Origin: Choanephora cucurbitarum
Lineage: Eukaryota; Mucoromycota; Mucoromycetes; Mucorales; Choanephoraceae
Direction: 5' to 3'
Length of the DNA stretch: 64,000 nucleotides
NCBI GenBank assembly: GCA_025331435.1
Contig: JAIWNI010000120.1
Location: 1-64,000 of the forward strand
The notes beneath the pieces were generated by a model. It saw nothing but the letters and a program-made list of their open reading frames with translations, was not told the DNA's origin and made no database searches. Shown one piece after another: positions 28,201-40,909 of this stretch. The stretch's first letter is position 1, and each line of letters begins with the position of its first letter. The position numbers were made by a program, and so were the translations under genes.

Positions 28201-29582
28201 ATTTCTCTCAGCTGATTTGAGCCTTTCAGTCTATGTAGATATTTTCTTTTATAGTTGCAGCGTTATATAGGTCCCTTCGCATTCATTCTCTAGCTTGCAT
28301 GGTTCCTCTTTCTTTGTGAAAAAAAACAGAAGCAGGGCGTACTCTATAAATACACAACAAAGCATATTTAGTAGAGACTATCATTTTTGTTTATTTTAGA
28401 TACTAAACAACCACTCTTTCTCATCTTATCCTGACATGATCTGACTACTACCATTTTTTTCTATTGTGATGTCATGGCTTTTCATAGAAAAGAAAGAAGA
28501 AAGGAGTTCAATGACCTTGTGTAGCGTATGAATGTTCGTGTTGTATTTAGATGGAATGATACAATACACTCCTTTTATGAATTCATTGTTTGATTACTAG
28601 CATATCATTTGAGTTACATCCGGAATACTGAGTACTTCTTTTTTCGTCCTCTTTCTTGATCATAAGCTTTGCCCTACACAAAAGAAAAAACAGGGGCAGA
28701 TGAAGCTGACTCAATTTAACCTTCGGGCGGAGATCTGAGCCGATCCTGCTCCAAGAACAAAAAGATATCCCAGTATAAGCATGAGAAAAAGAAAATAGAG
28801 CGAAAGTATGTGTAACCTGCTTTGAGTATAGATTGGTGTTAAAACTAATCTTCCTTAAGCCGGTCGCTTGTCCAAATTAAGCGCTAGACGTTAACAGCAA
28901 GATTTTCCTTATCGAGATGGACATACTTACTCAGACAAAAAAGCCTCTATTTGTCAGACAAGAAATTCTCTCTTCCACAATCAAACTTTGAGTGATGTAA
29001 GATTAATATTAGGTATGATGATCCCGAAATGGAACAAAAGTCGATCGTGCGAAAAGAAGTGTATACACAAAACCATCTACATGGCGCAAACTAGAGAGGC
29101 AACACAAACTGTAGATTGCAACACAAACTGTAAATGCAACACAAACTGTAAATACAACACAAACTTTACTTCAAAACCAAACAACAGATAGAATAGGATC
29201 TGAAACCAATAGTATGGGATAGGAAATAATGTCGAGATAAGGGCAACACAAAACAAAACAAAAAGTAAGAAAAAAGCAATTCTGTACTTATCTAGTAAGT
29301 GGTATCTTTTTCTTTTGCTGTTTAACCGCTTTGTTTCTTATTAATTTATGCTAGATTACTTAACAGGATTTCTCACAAAGCCAACTTAGATCAATTGACT
29401 ACATAGCTTTGTATTACAAGTCTCTTCACTCTTTGATTTCAGGAGACATGATTCATTCCTGTACTCTCAAAATGCGGAGAAGTAAAGAATATAAGGGAGA
29501 GTAGGCTGTCTTCAGTCTTTTTTCTTCTTCTTTTTTTCTCTTATTCATCTATTTTTCGGAAATATTTTATTATTTTCAAACA
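25227..29582. other. Gene-poor interval with coding debris
   Basis: About 4.3 kb of A/T-rich DNA. Between 25227 and 25620 one frame still reads as broken protein-like segments with several stops, perhaps more of the relic just upstream. A short Met-started stretch at 26479-26556 and an overlapping frame at 26540-26612 look like one small gene piece split by a frameshift. A C12 run lies at 27310-27321. No intact gene can be supported. The last 200 bp is the M13 peptidase promoter (tataag near 29490, long pyrimidine tract 29515-29560). Confidence 0.5.
29100..29168. repeat. 18 bp tandem repeat, four copies
   Basis: Four near-identical copies of caacacaaactgtaaatg (first copy 19 bp with a variant centre, last truncated). 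A further caacacaaaac piece occurs at about 29243. It lies in intergenic DNA 400 bp upstream of the M13 peptidase gene. Confidence 0.85.
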
Positions 29583-32279
29583 ATGAATATCCAGAACACT
29601 TCATTGAGTAGTTCTGCAAATTACTCAGTTTGCGACACACCAGTTTGTGTTGAAACTGCAAAGTCAATTCTTGAGTCAATCGATTTTAATGTCGATCCAT
29701 GTTCCGATTTTTATCAATATGCCTGTAAGTTAGAAAAGACGTAGATTTAACAATCTTCGTTTAACGTTCTTTTTCTCTGTGTCATAGGTGGTGCCTGGGA
29801 AGCAAAGAGTACGATTAGAGAAGACCGCACATGTAAGGAGTTTTTTCTTTTTTTTTTTTGGGCAAATGACATCTGTCTTGATTATAATGGCTCATTCATT
29901 TTTTTTTGTTTAGCTACAGGAACATTAGAAGCAGCAAGTGATGTAAACACTGAAGTTATGTACTCAATCTTGAATGGTAGCTACCAAGATGTGTATAGTA
30001 AGCTATTCAGTACAGCAGATGGATTTCATGTAGAAGATCAAGAAGAAGCAGACAGGGAAAACTTTGAAGCAATGAAGGGCTACTTTAATCTTTGCATGAA
30101 CGAAACCCATATTGACAGTCTTGGTCCTACACCCATTTATGAAACAGTTGCATTGTTTGAAAACGAACTTTTTCCTACTGGAAACAGTAGTAGTCAAAAC
30201 TACACTCAAGACTCCGCCCCTCACTTGGCTCGTATACTGACATATCTCAATCAATACGGGGTTGATACCATCAATAGTATTTCTGTAGATACGGATGATA
30301 AGAATCCTAACTATACTGTTATCTCGCTCAGCCAAGCTTCGTTGAGTTTACCCTCAAAAGAATATTATGAGAAAGCAGATACCATGGAGAAGTACAGAAC
30401 TGGATTGAAAAATCTTTTGTCTAAAGTACTCGGAGACTCTTCAAACAGTACGTTAAACGTTGAAACCCGTACTCAAGAAGGAAAAAAAGTGAACTTTACA
30501 TTATGGACGCAAGAGAAGGTGGATCAGAGTGTCGAACGATTTTTGGCTTTCGAATCTCAATTAGCCAACTTTTCACTTAGAAGGTAAAAAGAAAAAATGA
30601 TTTATTCTACAACATACAAAATCAGACCATCGCAATAACATGAATTTTAGTGATGAAATGCAAGATCCTACAAAGTTATACAATCCTATGAATCTCACCG
30701 ACTTTCAAGCTCAAAACCCTACCATTGATTGGGCTGGTATTTTGAAGGCACTCACCCCTAATGATACATCGGTTCCAGAAAGAATTATTATCCGAACCCC
30801 TGAATACTTTACAAAATTGAACAACCTTCTTTCAAGCCAATCTGTGACATTGCAAACCCTTCAAGAATACTTTGTGATTCAATGGGTTTTGGCCAGAGTC
30901 GATTCTTTGGATTCAGCTTCACGTCTTGCTTACATCCAAATCTCAGGTAGCATCACTACTGGTACTTTTACTGAACAACCACGCCAGCGCGTATGTACTA
31001 GTTCCGTAAGCAGCAACTTCAAGAACACAATGGGCCGTTACTACACTTTAAAGAAGTTTGGTGGCGAAAAGGAAATCGAAAAGGCAATGCAATTCGTTGA
31101 TCTAATTCACCAAGCTTGGGCTGACAGAATACCTCAAATTGACTGGCTCGATGAACAAACCAGAGCAAAGGCATTGGAAAAGGTAAGTACCAACCTGAAT
31201 GATAGAACTCAAGACTAATTTTGATTGTCGCTATAGCTTAAGCTGATTAAACACAAGGTTGCTCTTAGTATAGTGTCTCCTGACTTGAGATCGCCAGAGG
31301 CAATCAAGAAATACTACGAAGGGCTCGACACCAACCAAACAAGTCTCTATTCTGCTGACAACCATTATTCGGAGTTTGCTACTAGAAAGGTGCTCGAAAC
31401 AATTGGCAAGCCCGTCGACAGGGATCAATGGTACATGTCTGCTCAAACTGTCAATGCTTACTATTCTCCAAACGAAAATGAAATTGTTATCCCAGCAGGT
31501 ATCATGCAGACACCTATGTACAGTGCTATGCAGCCTGATTATTTGAACTATGGTGCTATGGGAATGATTGTTGGCCATGAATTTTCTGTAAGCCAAATTG
31601 ATTTATAATTTTAGAAAGCTTCATCCATAACCTTCTCTATACTTAGCACGGGTTTGACAACTCAGGGAGAAAGTTTGATGGTAATGGCAACTTGGTTGAT
31701 TGGTGGACAAACGATACTTCGTCTAGATTTGAAGAAAAAACAACATGCTTTATCAATCAATATGGCAAGTTCAACATCACCAGTCCTGATAACAAGATTG
31801 TCAATGTAAACGGAAAGGTAAGAAAAAGCAGAAATACAAGTTGAGTTTCTGTTCATTTTCAATTTTTTCCGCAGTTAACTTTAGGTGAGAATCTTGCTGA
31901 TAATGGTGGTGTTTTTGCTTCCTTGTCTGCTTACCGCAAGTCCTTGCAGATGGAAACATCTACTAATAGTCAACAACGCTTACCCGGTCTTGAAAAATTC
32001 TCTCAAGAAGCCTTATTTTTTATCAACTTTGGCCGTCTCTGGTGTAAAAAATTAAGACCAGAAGTCGCTCTTCGTTATGTAAGTACCTTGTGTTCACATT
32101 GTGTGTACATAGCCAAAACAAAAGACTCAATTTTTCTTTTTTAGATCCTTACTGACCCACACTCTCCTAATGTTGCTCGAGTCAATGGAGTTGCTCAAAA
32201 CAGCGAAGACTTTGCAAGAGTATTTAACTGTCCTGTTGGCAGCCCTATGAACCCATCTCAGAAATGTATGATTTGGTAA
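29583..32279 (+). CDS. M13-family zinc metallopeptidase (neprilysin/ECE-like)
   Basis: Endopeptidase of the neprilysin family. Eight exons: 29583-29724, 29788-29832, 29914-30583, 30651-31182, 31237-31587, 31647-31817, 31875-32078, 32145-32279; 749 aa. Seen: the N-terminal DPCSDFYQYACGAW block that opens the M13 ectodomain; NAYYSPNENEIVIPAGI; the zinc helix HEFSH formed across an intron (GHEFSHGFD); the ENLADNGG motif with the third ligand; PHSPNVARVNG; and a terminal CMIW matching the CxxW end. Many N-x-S/T sequons point to the secretory route. The model starts directly before the ectodomain and shows no hydrophobic signal-anchor, which most family members have. Either an upstream exon was missed or the protein has lost its anchor. 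Confidence 0.92.
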
Positions 32280-32766
32280 AAAAAAAAGATATTTTCTTTA
32301 ATGTACATTTCTTGTCTACCAACAATAATATAACATCAAATTGATACGAGAGTTTAATTCAATAAAAACCATTTGATCATCGGTTGGAAGCCCCATTTTT
32401 TCCTGTCTTAACCATGATTTTCTTGACATTCTATAAGCATTGCTATGTTATTGATCAGAATTTTTTCTGGTAGCTTTATAGAGTAGTGAAATAAGATCTT
32501 GTCAAAGTAGCTTCATTCTTGTTGAATACACACCAAATCAAAATTACCTGATATAAGCATGTTTACTTGTGTTCAACAATGTTGATGGGCTTGTTCATTC
32601 GTTTATTGAAAAGAACAGCAATAAATAGAAACCTTGTACAAAATCAGAGCTCTGAATGATAATAGTATTTAATAAACTATTCGTTGTCTCTTTACTCTTA
32701 TATCATCTTGCTATATATATACATATCCCTCTCGCTCCCTTTTGTTTCGACAAGCTAAACCGATAT
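32280..32766. other. Intergenic, M13 peptidase terminator side and next promoter
   Basis: A/T-rich; aataaaaacc near 32361 may serve as a polyadenylation signal. An AT-repeat (ctatatatatac) at 32710 is a possible TATA element for the next gene. Confidence 0.45.
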
Positions 32767-33577
32767 ATGACAGACCGCAATCCAAAAGACTTACATGTAT
32801 TTGAGCAACATAGCAATTCAAGCACGTTGTCTCCAGTCCCTTCAACATCTAAAGATAGTTTAGGCTACAAAAGTTTCTACAAAGACGTTTTTTGTTTCGC
32901 AGAAGGTATAATTGCCAGCCTTTGTTTTGTAGCATGGCAAAAACAAACAGAAAATTTAATAGCATTCTATAGAAAACAAGCCTTCATCGGATACGTTGTC
33001 TCCAGATAGAAGCTCAAGCATGATAGGAGATGATCCGATGAATGATCCTCAGTTCATGGCCTTTTTAGCCTGTATTCCATACGAATCTGCAATGGATACA
33101 CCAGAGAAACCGCCAACAGAGAAGACAGAGGAAAAAGCAGATAGCTCAAAGTCACCTGGAAAAAAGCGTGATACAAAAGCAAATCAAAAGCGTCCGCCTT
33201 CAACCAGATTCGGCTTTTGCGAACATCCTAAACACAACTATTATCGACAAGAAAAATACTTGTGGGATTCAAGTACAGTCAATCAAGCCTTAATCATGAA
33301 AGCTATACCAAGGCGCGGTCGACCTCCTAAAGGATCGAAGCCTACTGAACATATGTTATCAACCTCGCCTGTTTATCATCATGAACTTGGTCAATTTCCG
33401 TCAGTCGAATTGACTGTCAGGTCGTTACCCAAACGGTTGGAGTCAGTAGTAGGAAAATCTAATATTAAGGTGTGCTTAACGTGTTTGAAGCGTTCAGATA
33501 CAGATCCTGATTACTTGCAAAATGAATTCTATGTGGGACCTCAGCATCAGCCAACTAACCGTAAAAAAGAAAAATAG
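32767..33577 (+). CDS. AT-hook protein of unknown function
   Basis: Two exons (32767-32905, 32973-33577) joined in frame at a ctatag acceptor, 247 aa. Seen: a Ser/Thr-Pro-rich, acidic N-terminal half; a lysine cluster (SPGKKRDTKANQKRP) that could be an NLS; the AT-hook core RRGRPPKGSKP at about residue 180; and a C-terminal block with CLTCLKRS and a basic tail (NRKKEK). It is probably a nuclear DNA-associated protein (inference from the AT-hook and basic patches). No enzymatic domain recognised. It is convergent with the PPPDE gene, the stops 92 bp apart. Confidence 0.65.
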
Positions 33578-33668
33578 AAATTTTATTAATTCCCTTTTTC
33601 TTTCTTTTGGAAAGATAACACATATAAACAAATAAAGCCAATTTGTAAAGCTAAACATAGAAGTAGAG

Positions 33669-34665
33669 TCAAGATGGACTCTCGTCTTCTGGCATAATAA
33701 TGCCTTGAAATCTGTTGGCTGGAAAAAGCATATTAGAATGACTATGAATACTGCAGTTTGAACTACTCCTTTTGTTTGTAAAATCGCTTGTACTATGATA
33801 TGTCGCACTAGATCTTTGCCTTTGGCTATTAGACAACAACGAGACCGTGGATGATCTTCGCGATATTGAATGGTCGAGTTCTGTTTCTCGCGTGGCCTCT
33901 TCCTCAAACTCAGGTGGCTGTATCCATTCCCAAGGCACCATACATGGAAACATTGCACCTAATCTTGCTGCTCGGTTGATCCAGGAAGGCATAGAACGAT
34001 GTGTCAGCCTTTCCACGAAATCCTCAGTAAAGTGATTGCAATTCCTTGTAAGTAAATTATAAGAAGTTCCTACATATTCATCTGACATCCTAACTAGTAG
34101 CTCCTCAATCTCTCTGTCTGTCAAGTCCGTTGTACCCATATCAAATGTTTCTCTAATAAGGCGAATAAGTATATATGATATATTGAATGCTTTTTCACTC
34201 TTTCTTCTTTTTTTTACTTCAAAGTAAGTTCAGGTATTCCTGTCTTAGGTTCAACTACAAATACACCTGTAACATTAGGCAGCTCATGCCCACCAAAGCA
34301 ATACTCTTTTCCTCCTATCTCTACACCTGAATGGAAAACGCCTTTATCGAAGATAGAAGAAGATTTAGTAGGATAGCTTGAGAAGCATTGAAGATACAGA
34401 TAAACTTACCAACACCCAATGCATAATATCCAAATTGAGTAATGTAATTTGGATGTATCTAACAAAAACATTGCGTATCAACAAGGCTATGTCTGATGAT
34501 TCAAATTTGTTTTTTTTACCATGTCGTATACGTTTACATAGACTAATAAACAAAATAAAATGTTAAGATGCCATTGTGCAAGATTGGCAACCAGTTACCA
34601 TGCACTCGCGATGAGTCATTGTTCTCATCAGTTTTACTGAATAAGTCATAAATAAGCTCAAGCAT
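33669..34665 (-). CDS. PPPDE peptidase (DeSI-type deubiquitinase/deSUMOylase)
   Basis: Thiol protease of the PPPDE (DeSI) family acting on ubiquitin or SUMO conjugates. Five exons: 34665-34599, 34542-34520, 34458-34410, 34341-34218, 34152-33669; 248 aa. Seen: VYVNVYDM, then the catalytic His in GVFHSGVEIGGKEYCFGG (assembled across two introns) and the catalytic Cys in NLLTRNCNHFTEDFVERL, followed by PSWINRAARLG, all family hallmarks. A Ser-rich C-terminal tail of about 80 residues is extra and probably disordered. The 23 nt exon 2 and the N-terminal 22 residues are the least certain part. Closest in layout to DESI2 / PPPDE1. Confidence 0.88.
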
Positions 34666-34872
34666 AAAGAACAAAAGAGAGTAAAAGAGAGATAAGAAAA
34701 GAAAAAGCCTGTAAGTTTTATTAGCTTTTTTTTTTAAAAAAAGCATTCATGTGTTCATACAATAAGTACGTATGTGTGTGTGCACATTCGAATTCGCCCA
34801 AAATAGTAAGTTTGAGATGTTTCAAAATCAAACAGAGATTCCATACAGAAGTGTGTAAGCATCAGTTGAGAA

Positions 34873-36490
34873 CTAGGTTCTTTTTTCCTTGACAGATAAT
34901 CCATTGATTTCGTTGCCATTGCCATTATCGCTGTTTTGACTGATGCCGATTCGGTCTTCCTTTTTCAGGATAGTTGTCGTCCTGAAAGGAAATGTTGTTT
35001 TATTTACTCTTTAACCCCCTTTTTCAACTTCTCTTCCGAAAGAAGAGAAGCCCCAAAAAAAAAAGAATACTTGAAAAAGTTAAAAAGTATAATCGCCAAT
35101 AAAAAAACATGAATTTGACGAGTAAAAAGAGAAAAGGAAAGCCGCTAAGCAGAACAGCTTTTCTCCCTCTCTTTCTCTTTAACTTTCCCAAGTATTCTAT
35201 TTTTCTGCTTTTGTCGTTCTTTTGCGCTTTAGTTGAACCTCGTTGTTCATATGCATATTCTGTTGAGGTTCAACGCCAGAGCCAAGTACTTTTCAAAAAA
35301 AAAAAAAGTAAGCCAAAAGAAAAGCATGTTGGTACGAAAAACAAAAACAATTGTGAAAACCTACATTCATGTATCTTCCTTGGCTTTCTGGCGGGTTGTG
35401 CTGTACTATAATACTGGTTGAATTCATTTACAGGATCACTCGTGTTTTGCGGCCTTGCTGACTTCAGTTGATTGATTGTAGACATCAATTCTTCCAACAT
35501 CTGTTTAAGATAAACCATCAATAAACCTTGTCCCTTTTTCATATTCTTTTTTAGAAAGGTTTTCCTTACTTCTTGTTGAATTGCCACTGTCTTCTTAAGA
35601 TAGTCTACTTCTTTTGATGTATGGTCCAATTTTTGTTCCATCGAGCCTATATGATTTGAAAGATGTCGGACTGTTTCATCCATAGAAGGCTTTGGCTGCA
35701 TTTGTGTCGGCATTGGCATTATAGCAGGTAGACTATGATAGTACGAATTATCACTCGACAAATTGGGTAAGTCCGTTGTTGCTCGAGGCATTTCTACGAG
35801 AGGCGAAGTAGAATGCACGCGTTCTCGATGACCGTTGTCAGGGCTGTTACTAGGCAGTATTTCCATCGCATTCGAGTAACGCATCTGAGGTATCAGTCGA
35901 TTCCTTGGTGGTTTTCGCCGAATTTTATGCAGACAATCAATGCCTGCTTTATTGAACCAGGGATGTTTGAAATCCCATCGCTGTACTTGGTTATGAAAAT
36001 TGTCCTTATCGCTTGTGTCGTCTTCGTTGTTGTCGTTGACTTTATGAAAATCGTACACTAATTAATGTTTAGTTTATTAGAAACCCAAGTCTTTCTTTTT
36101 TTGTGTATCTTCAATTTCTACAATCACTTACTGTTAAGTTGACGAACAAAGCTAGACCAATTACAATGCTTAAAGTAGCGAGGTAATACCACTCTTGAGA
36201 ATTCAGTGTTATTGAAAACAGTGAACTGATCACCAGAACCCGTCCAGGTAATCAAGTCTCGTGTGCTCTCATCATCTACCATGCTTCAAAGTCAAGTTAG
36301 TCTTCCTCTACTTTCTAGAATAGAATTTGTTCCGCTTTATATGCATATGTGTATATACAGATACTCACGTAAACAATTTTGAAATGAAGGCAGCGTTACG
36401 CGTTGGAGTTACTCTGAAGAACCTCTCGACAAACCCGTGCTTGCTTTGGGGTTTCTTTCCCGAGTGCATGTTGCGAGTGCGATGAGCCAT
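34873..36490 (-). CDS. HSF-type transcription factor
   Basis: Winged-helix heat-shock-factor-type regulator; nuclear. Four exons: 36490-36369, 36283-36132, 36057-35361, 34981-34873; 359 aa. Seen: an HSF DNA-binding domain at residues about 28-120 (AAFISKLFTMVDD, ITWTGSGDQFTVFN, LPRYFKHCNWSSFVRQLNMY, RWDFKHPWF); a central disordered region; a heptad-like coiled coil (SMEQKLDHTSKEVDYLKK) for oligomerisation; and a last exon with LKKEDRIG, a SUMO-site-like motif. The recognition helix SSFVRQLN is intact. Whether it is HSF1, SFL1 or MGA1-like cannot be settled from motifs. The last intron (34982-35360, 379 nt, weak donor gttttc) is unusually long and carries three inverted repeats. The 5' leader is a long pyrimidine tract. 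Confidence 0.88.
34982..35360 (-). other. Long structured intron of the HSF-type gene
   Basis: 379 nt against the usual 45-70 nt. Three inverted repeats: 35028-35035 with 35043-35050 (8 bp, perfect); about 35061-35087 with about 35171-35206 (imperfect, about 25 bp around agaatacttg / caagtattct); and 35232-35241 with 35265-35274 (gttgaacctc / gaggttcaac, perfect 10 bp, 23 nt loop). Confidence 0.6.
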
Positions 36491-36599
36491 TTGTTACAGC
36501 GCAATATTTAAAGGGAAAAACAGTCGCTTTTCTTTATTACTATGATAAGTAATATGCTTCTTCTATACAAATATAGATAGATAAATGTATATTTGCTTT

Positions 36600-36735
36600 A
36601 TTTTTTAGTCTGTATGAGTATGTAACGTGGAGGGAGAAGAAGAAGAGAGAAGAAAAGAGAAAAAAAGGCAGAAAAAAAAAGCAAAAAAAAAAAAGCAAAA
36701 AAAAAAAGAAGAAAAGAGAGAAAGAAAGAGAGAAA
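36600..36735. repeat. Purine-rich low-complexity tract upstream of the HSF-type gene
   Basis: Almost uninterrupted A/G (GAA, GAGA and A-runs with isolated GC dinucleotides). On the gene strand it is a polypyrimidine leader or promoter element; open frames through it are artefacts. Confidence 0.8.
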
Positions 36736-39700
36736 GGTAAATTTTGTATCTATAAAGTACTGAATTCGGATTCGTCTTTGAAGTCTTCTGAGTCTGTGAG
36801 ACACTATGGATATTGAAGTGACTGGCTACAGAGGGCAAATTGTCGTACAATAAACTTTACGAGTATATAACATGAAGGCAGCCATAAAAGAAAGGCTATT
36901 GTTAGATTATCTGCTGGTCAAATATGTGTCCATTGTCACTATTTAAAAGGAAAAAATTCTTTGAACGTTCTCAGGGTATTCGCTTTTCCCCCACCCCTGC
37001 TTTCATAACATTTGTCTATTTTCTTCGGATCCATGGAATGAAAAGAAAAAATTGTTTGTTTGTTGACGACGAATACATTCAGGCTCAAAACTCTAAATAG
37101 ACGGAAGACTTGGTCTCTTGTACCTTGTTGTATGATAGCCAAGTCAATTTGAAAGTTGGAAATCATTTTCCTCTTTTTTGACAGCGGAGATGAAACCAGA
37201 TATCTGATTTGTGGGTTTCATTGCTACAGATATTAGACCAGACTATGGGCGAAATGTCTATCACTTCATTCACTTTGGTTTCAAATAGACTATCTCAATT
37301 GGTTTCCATTAGTACAAAAATAAAAAAAAGGAGGCTTATGGTTGCGAAGTTCTTTGTAAGTCTGAAGGATAAACTCCGAAAATTTGTTGCCTTTTAGAGA
37401 AAAGAGGGACAAGAGAGTATTTGGAAAGTTAGCCATGTGCGTGTTAACATGACTTCACAATCGACCTAACCTAGATCGATTCACAAGAAGTCATCTTGCT
37501 GCTACTACTAAACAAGCAGAGTATTTATTTTACTTATCGCTGGGGTATGAAAATGGTTGAAAAGACTTACTAAAGCTAAGTGCACTTGTCGTTTAACAAT
37601 TGAAATAACTAAACTCAGTTACCACATATCTTACTAGATTTGATGAGAAGATGCTCATTGAAAGATCCGTTTTTCAGAACTTCTACCACTAACCAAAAGT
37701 ATAAAGTCAGTTTAGGTAGCCTTTTTTTTTTCTCAAGAAAAAAGACTCTATCAGATATCATCCATGTTGTACTACAATATATTCGATTGGAATATACCGG
37801 AGATCATGACCAAAAAGAAAAAAAAATCCTAGATGACGTTGGTGTATCATTGAAGCAACTATTTCGATAATCTCCTAAATAGTCAGACAATTTATAAACT
37901 AAGTTCAAGGAAAATAAGCAATATAGCTTTGTTAGCCCCTGCCCATGTGCATTAAGCTTTTAAACTGCTCTTTATAGTTTATGCAAGATGGATTGTCAAC
38001 AATAATTTAAAGTATGTTTACTGATTCTTTTGACACCACTTTAACTATAGAAGCTTAAGTTTAATGGTGAAAACTGACTGACCATGTAATTTTCAGCTAC
38101 TCAATTTTTTTCTTATTTCTTACCTCTTCAAATTTACTCCAACAAAGTTTAAGCGACACGGCTGCTCATTTGGCAATAGTAATATCTAAAGACTATCGCA
38201 AGATTTATTGAAGTTATTAACTGTTTATACCAGGAAAAGAATAGAAATTAAAATTAGGATTATAGAAGTTCCCATACTAAAACAATAGCATTGCCTTCTG
38301 TTTGAGAGATTCTTGTGTTGTAAATGGCTTTTTCCTCTTTCTTTCTAGTTCAGTTTATATAAATCTATATAAACTTAGACAGTGCAACCAGATTGATGAT
38401 ATTTAGAAACAAAGAAAAGCGATATGGTCGTAACCAGCAACTACAGCTTTACCTTGAGAACCCTAGTAGAGAAGAAAATCGAAGCCGTAAAACCGAGTGT
38501 TGCTCGATTTATTCAGAATCAACTTGAGCGACAGCGTACAGACATAAACTTGCGCCTAAAAATCTAGGTTACAAGACATTTGCATAGAACAAATACTTTT
38601 ACAAAAAGCAAGTGAGATGCCACTGAATTATCGCATGCATAGAACATGTAGGAGTCCTTTCCTCTGACGTTAAACAGATCATTAAAAAATCATTTGTTTA
38701 TCTGTAAATCCGTACATTTGCCTTCTCCTTTTTTGTTTCTTTGTGCGATAGAAAATGATTAAAAGTTCTTTTATTAGCTCCGAAAAAATCTTTTTCTTGT
38801 GCTACTTCTTTATTACTGCCAATCAAAGAAAAAAAAGTGGTTGACTTATTAACACAATCTCGTCCAAAAAAGGAAGTTGATTTGCACTTATCTGTCTTGT
38901 TTCTAACTCAAAAAATAAAACTATCTTGATCAGTTATTTTGATTATTTAGATAGAATGCTTATATTGGATTTTTATCAAAACGATTATCAAAGCGATTAT
39001 CAAATTGAATTGGAAAAACAAATTGAAAAAGATTTTAAAAATGTTCAATAGTATTGAAATTTAGAGACAAAGAAAGACAACGGGTGAAAATTTTTTTTTC
39101 ATTAAGATGTATGTATCTGATGAAATTATAACTTCGTTATAAACTTACCTTCAGAAGCCCATTTAATATGCAGCTTTAGAAAGTGCAAACGTAGTCCTGC
39201 TGTGGTACTCAGCCATAAGAAAAAACGAACAGCACTCTAAGTCAAAAGTAAAATAAGACAATTGTTGTATCTTTATCGACAAACCTGATCTTTATGCTTT
39301 GAAACCTTACAATCTGAGTGCTAGCAGTTGGTAGCTTTAATACGATTGTTTCTGAACACAAAGCTAATATTAGAACATTTAGCTTGTATGGTTACATATA
39401 TGTGGCTACAAACACATTCATTTCAAAACCAAAAGCCTCGCTAGCATTGTGGATAAGTCCTGCTAATGAACAGTTTTTAAAAACAATTGCACACTCTTCG
39501 TTCACTTGATTCAAAATGCTGAAAGCGGGCTTCAATATGCGCCTAACATACCGCGTCTCTGCATTGTTATAAAGGATTCTTCTTGGCAATGTTAATAGAT
39601 TAAATCCAAGAAATCATATCTTGAATTCAACAAATGAGATGATGCCATTGGGTTATTGGCTAAACTTGAAAAACATAGCATCAATGATAAATTCTTTATA

Positions 39701-40909
39701 GATGGGAGTAAAAGCTGATCTTTACCTAACTTTTGAATTAGCACTTGTTGCTAACATAAGCAGGCCTAATTCTTCAAGTAAAACTAAAGGTTGGTTTTTC
39801 TGGATGTAGCTATTGAACTAGCGCAAGCTAACATCTGTGAATTGCCAAAGAAATAACAGTTATCACCTGGTTTCACAGTGTATGTGTTTTCAAGAGAACT
39901 TAATTTTACCTTTTTGACCACATTGACAAGTTGTAACTTTATTTCAAACTCCAGTATACTACATGTAAGCGTATAACTATAGATTTAAGGCCAGCTTCTA
40001 AAACAGATAGATTTAACTTGTTGAATTCCCTCTTTCGATTCTTTGAAAACACTTAATTTGTACTTGAAAGCTACAAAATTATCTGAGAAAAAAAATAAGA
40101 TGTAAACAAAGGGAATTTGACTCCAATTACGAAAAAAGAACAAAGTGAGACATAGGTGAGATGAGGGTGCTCACTGCTGTTATCCATTAGCAAAATTAGC
40201 GCTTACAATAGCTAGTTACGCAATAGCATTTATCTAGTGTTGATTGAATCTAGAATAATACAGTGGCGCCTATAAATAAACCTTGTTTTCTTCTGTTTTG
40301 TTCTCAATTACCAAATTAAGATATGCAGCTAGATTTTATTGATAGTACTACTCAACCTAAAAAGAGAAAAATGGCGTTGTTGATAAACATTACTAAATGC
40401 CTAATAAACCAGGCTAATAGGGAAAATAAAATGATAATAGTTCAGTCCGAGAAAGTGGAAGATATGTAACTGAATGTAGCTTTTTTAGTTACCAGATAAT
40501 TTCAATGAAATCTATTGGTCCCAATTGGCTGTAAAGTCTTTTCCTTATGTCTGTTTTAAGGTTGCAGCAGAACAAAAAAAAATGATGCCATCAACGAAAG
40601 AAGGCTACCCATCCAATCCTTTTTTATCAGCCATTCATGCATGCTAAGCCTACATCAAACAAAAGTTTTTTTATGTATGCTCAATGATAATGTATTTCGC
40701 TTTCTCTAGGCTTCCTTTTGATTTCTCTCTTATTTATTTACGTTTTCTTAGTTTAAAAGGTGTTTGACGAATGAAAAGAAGCTTTCTCCTTAAGTGATGA
40801 TAAAATTTGTCAAGCTGTACAAGGGCTTAGGAAAAGCAGAAAAGTGCATTGTTTTTTGTCTAAAGTTCTTTACTCTTTCTGTCTATTTTGTAAGTACAAG
40901 AAACAGGGT
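36736..40909. other. Gene-poor interval with small coding-like remnants
   Basis: About 4.2 kb. A 48-codon Met-started frame at 38424-38567 (MVVTSNYSFTLRTLVEKKIE..., FIQNQLERQR) looks protein-like and may splice at gtacag/ctag to a short tail. Frames at 37640-37870 (HVVLQYIRLEYTGDHDQKEK) and minus 37166-36939 are similar in character. None has a recognisable domain or complete gene structure, so they are reported as relics, not genes. Confidence 0.45.

Noticed and set aside
28988..29191. 67-codon frame rich in CN/T repeats
   Set aside because: Its distinctive part is just the translated 18 bp tandem repeat.
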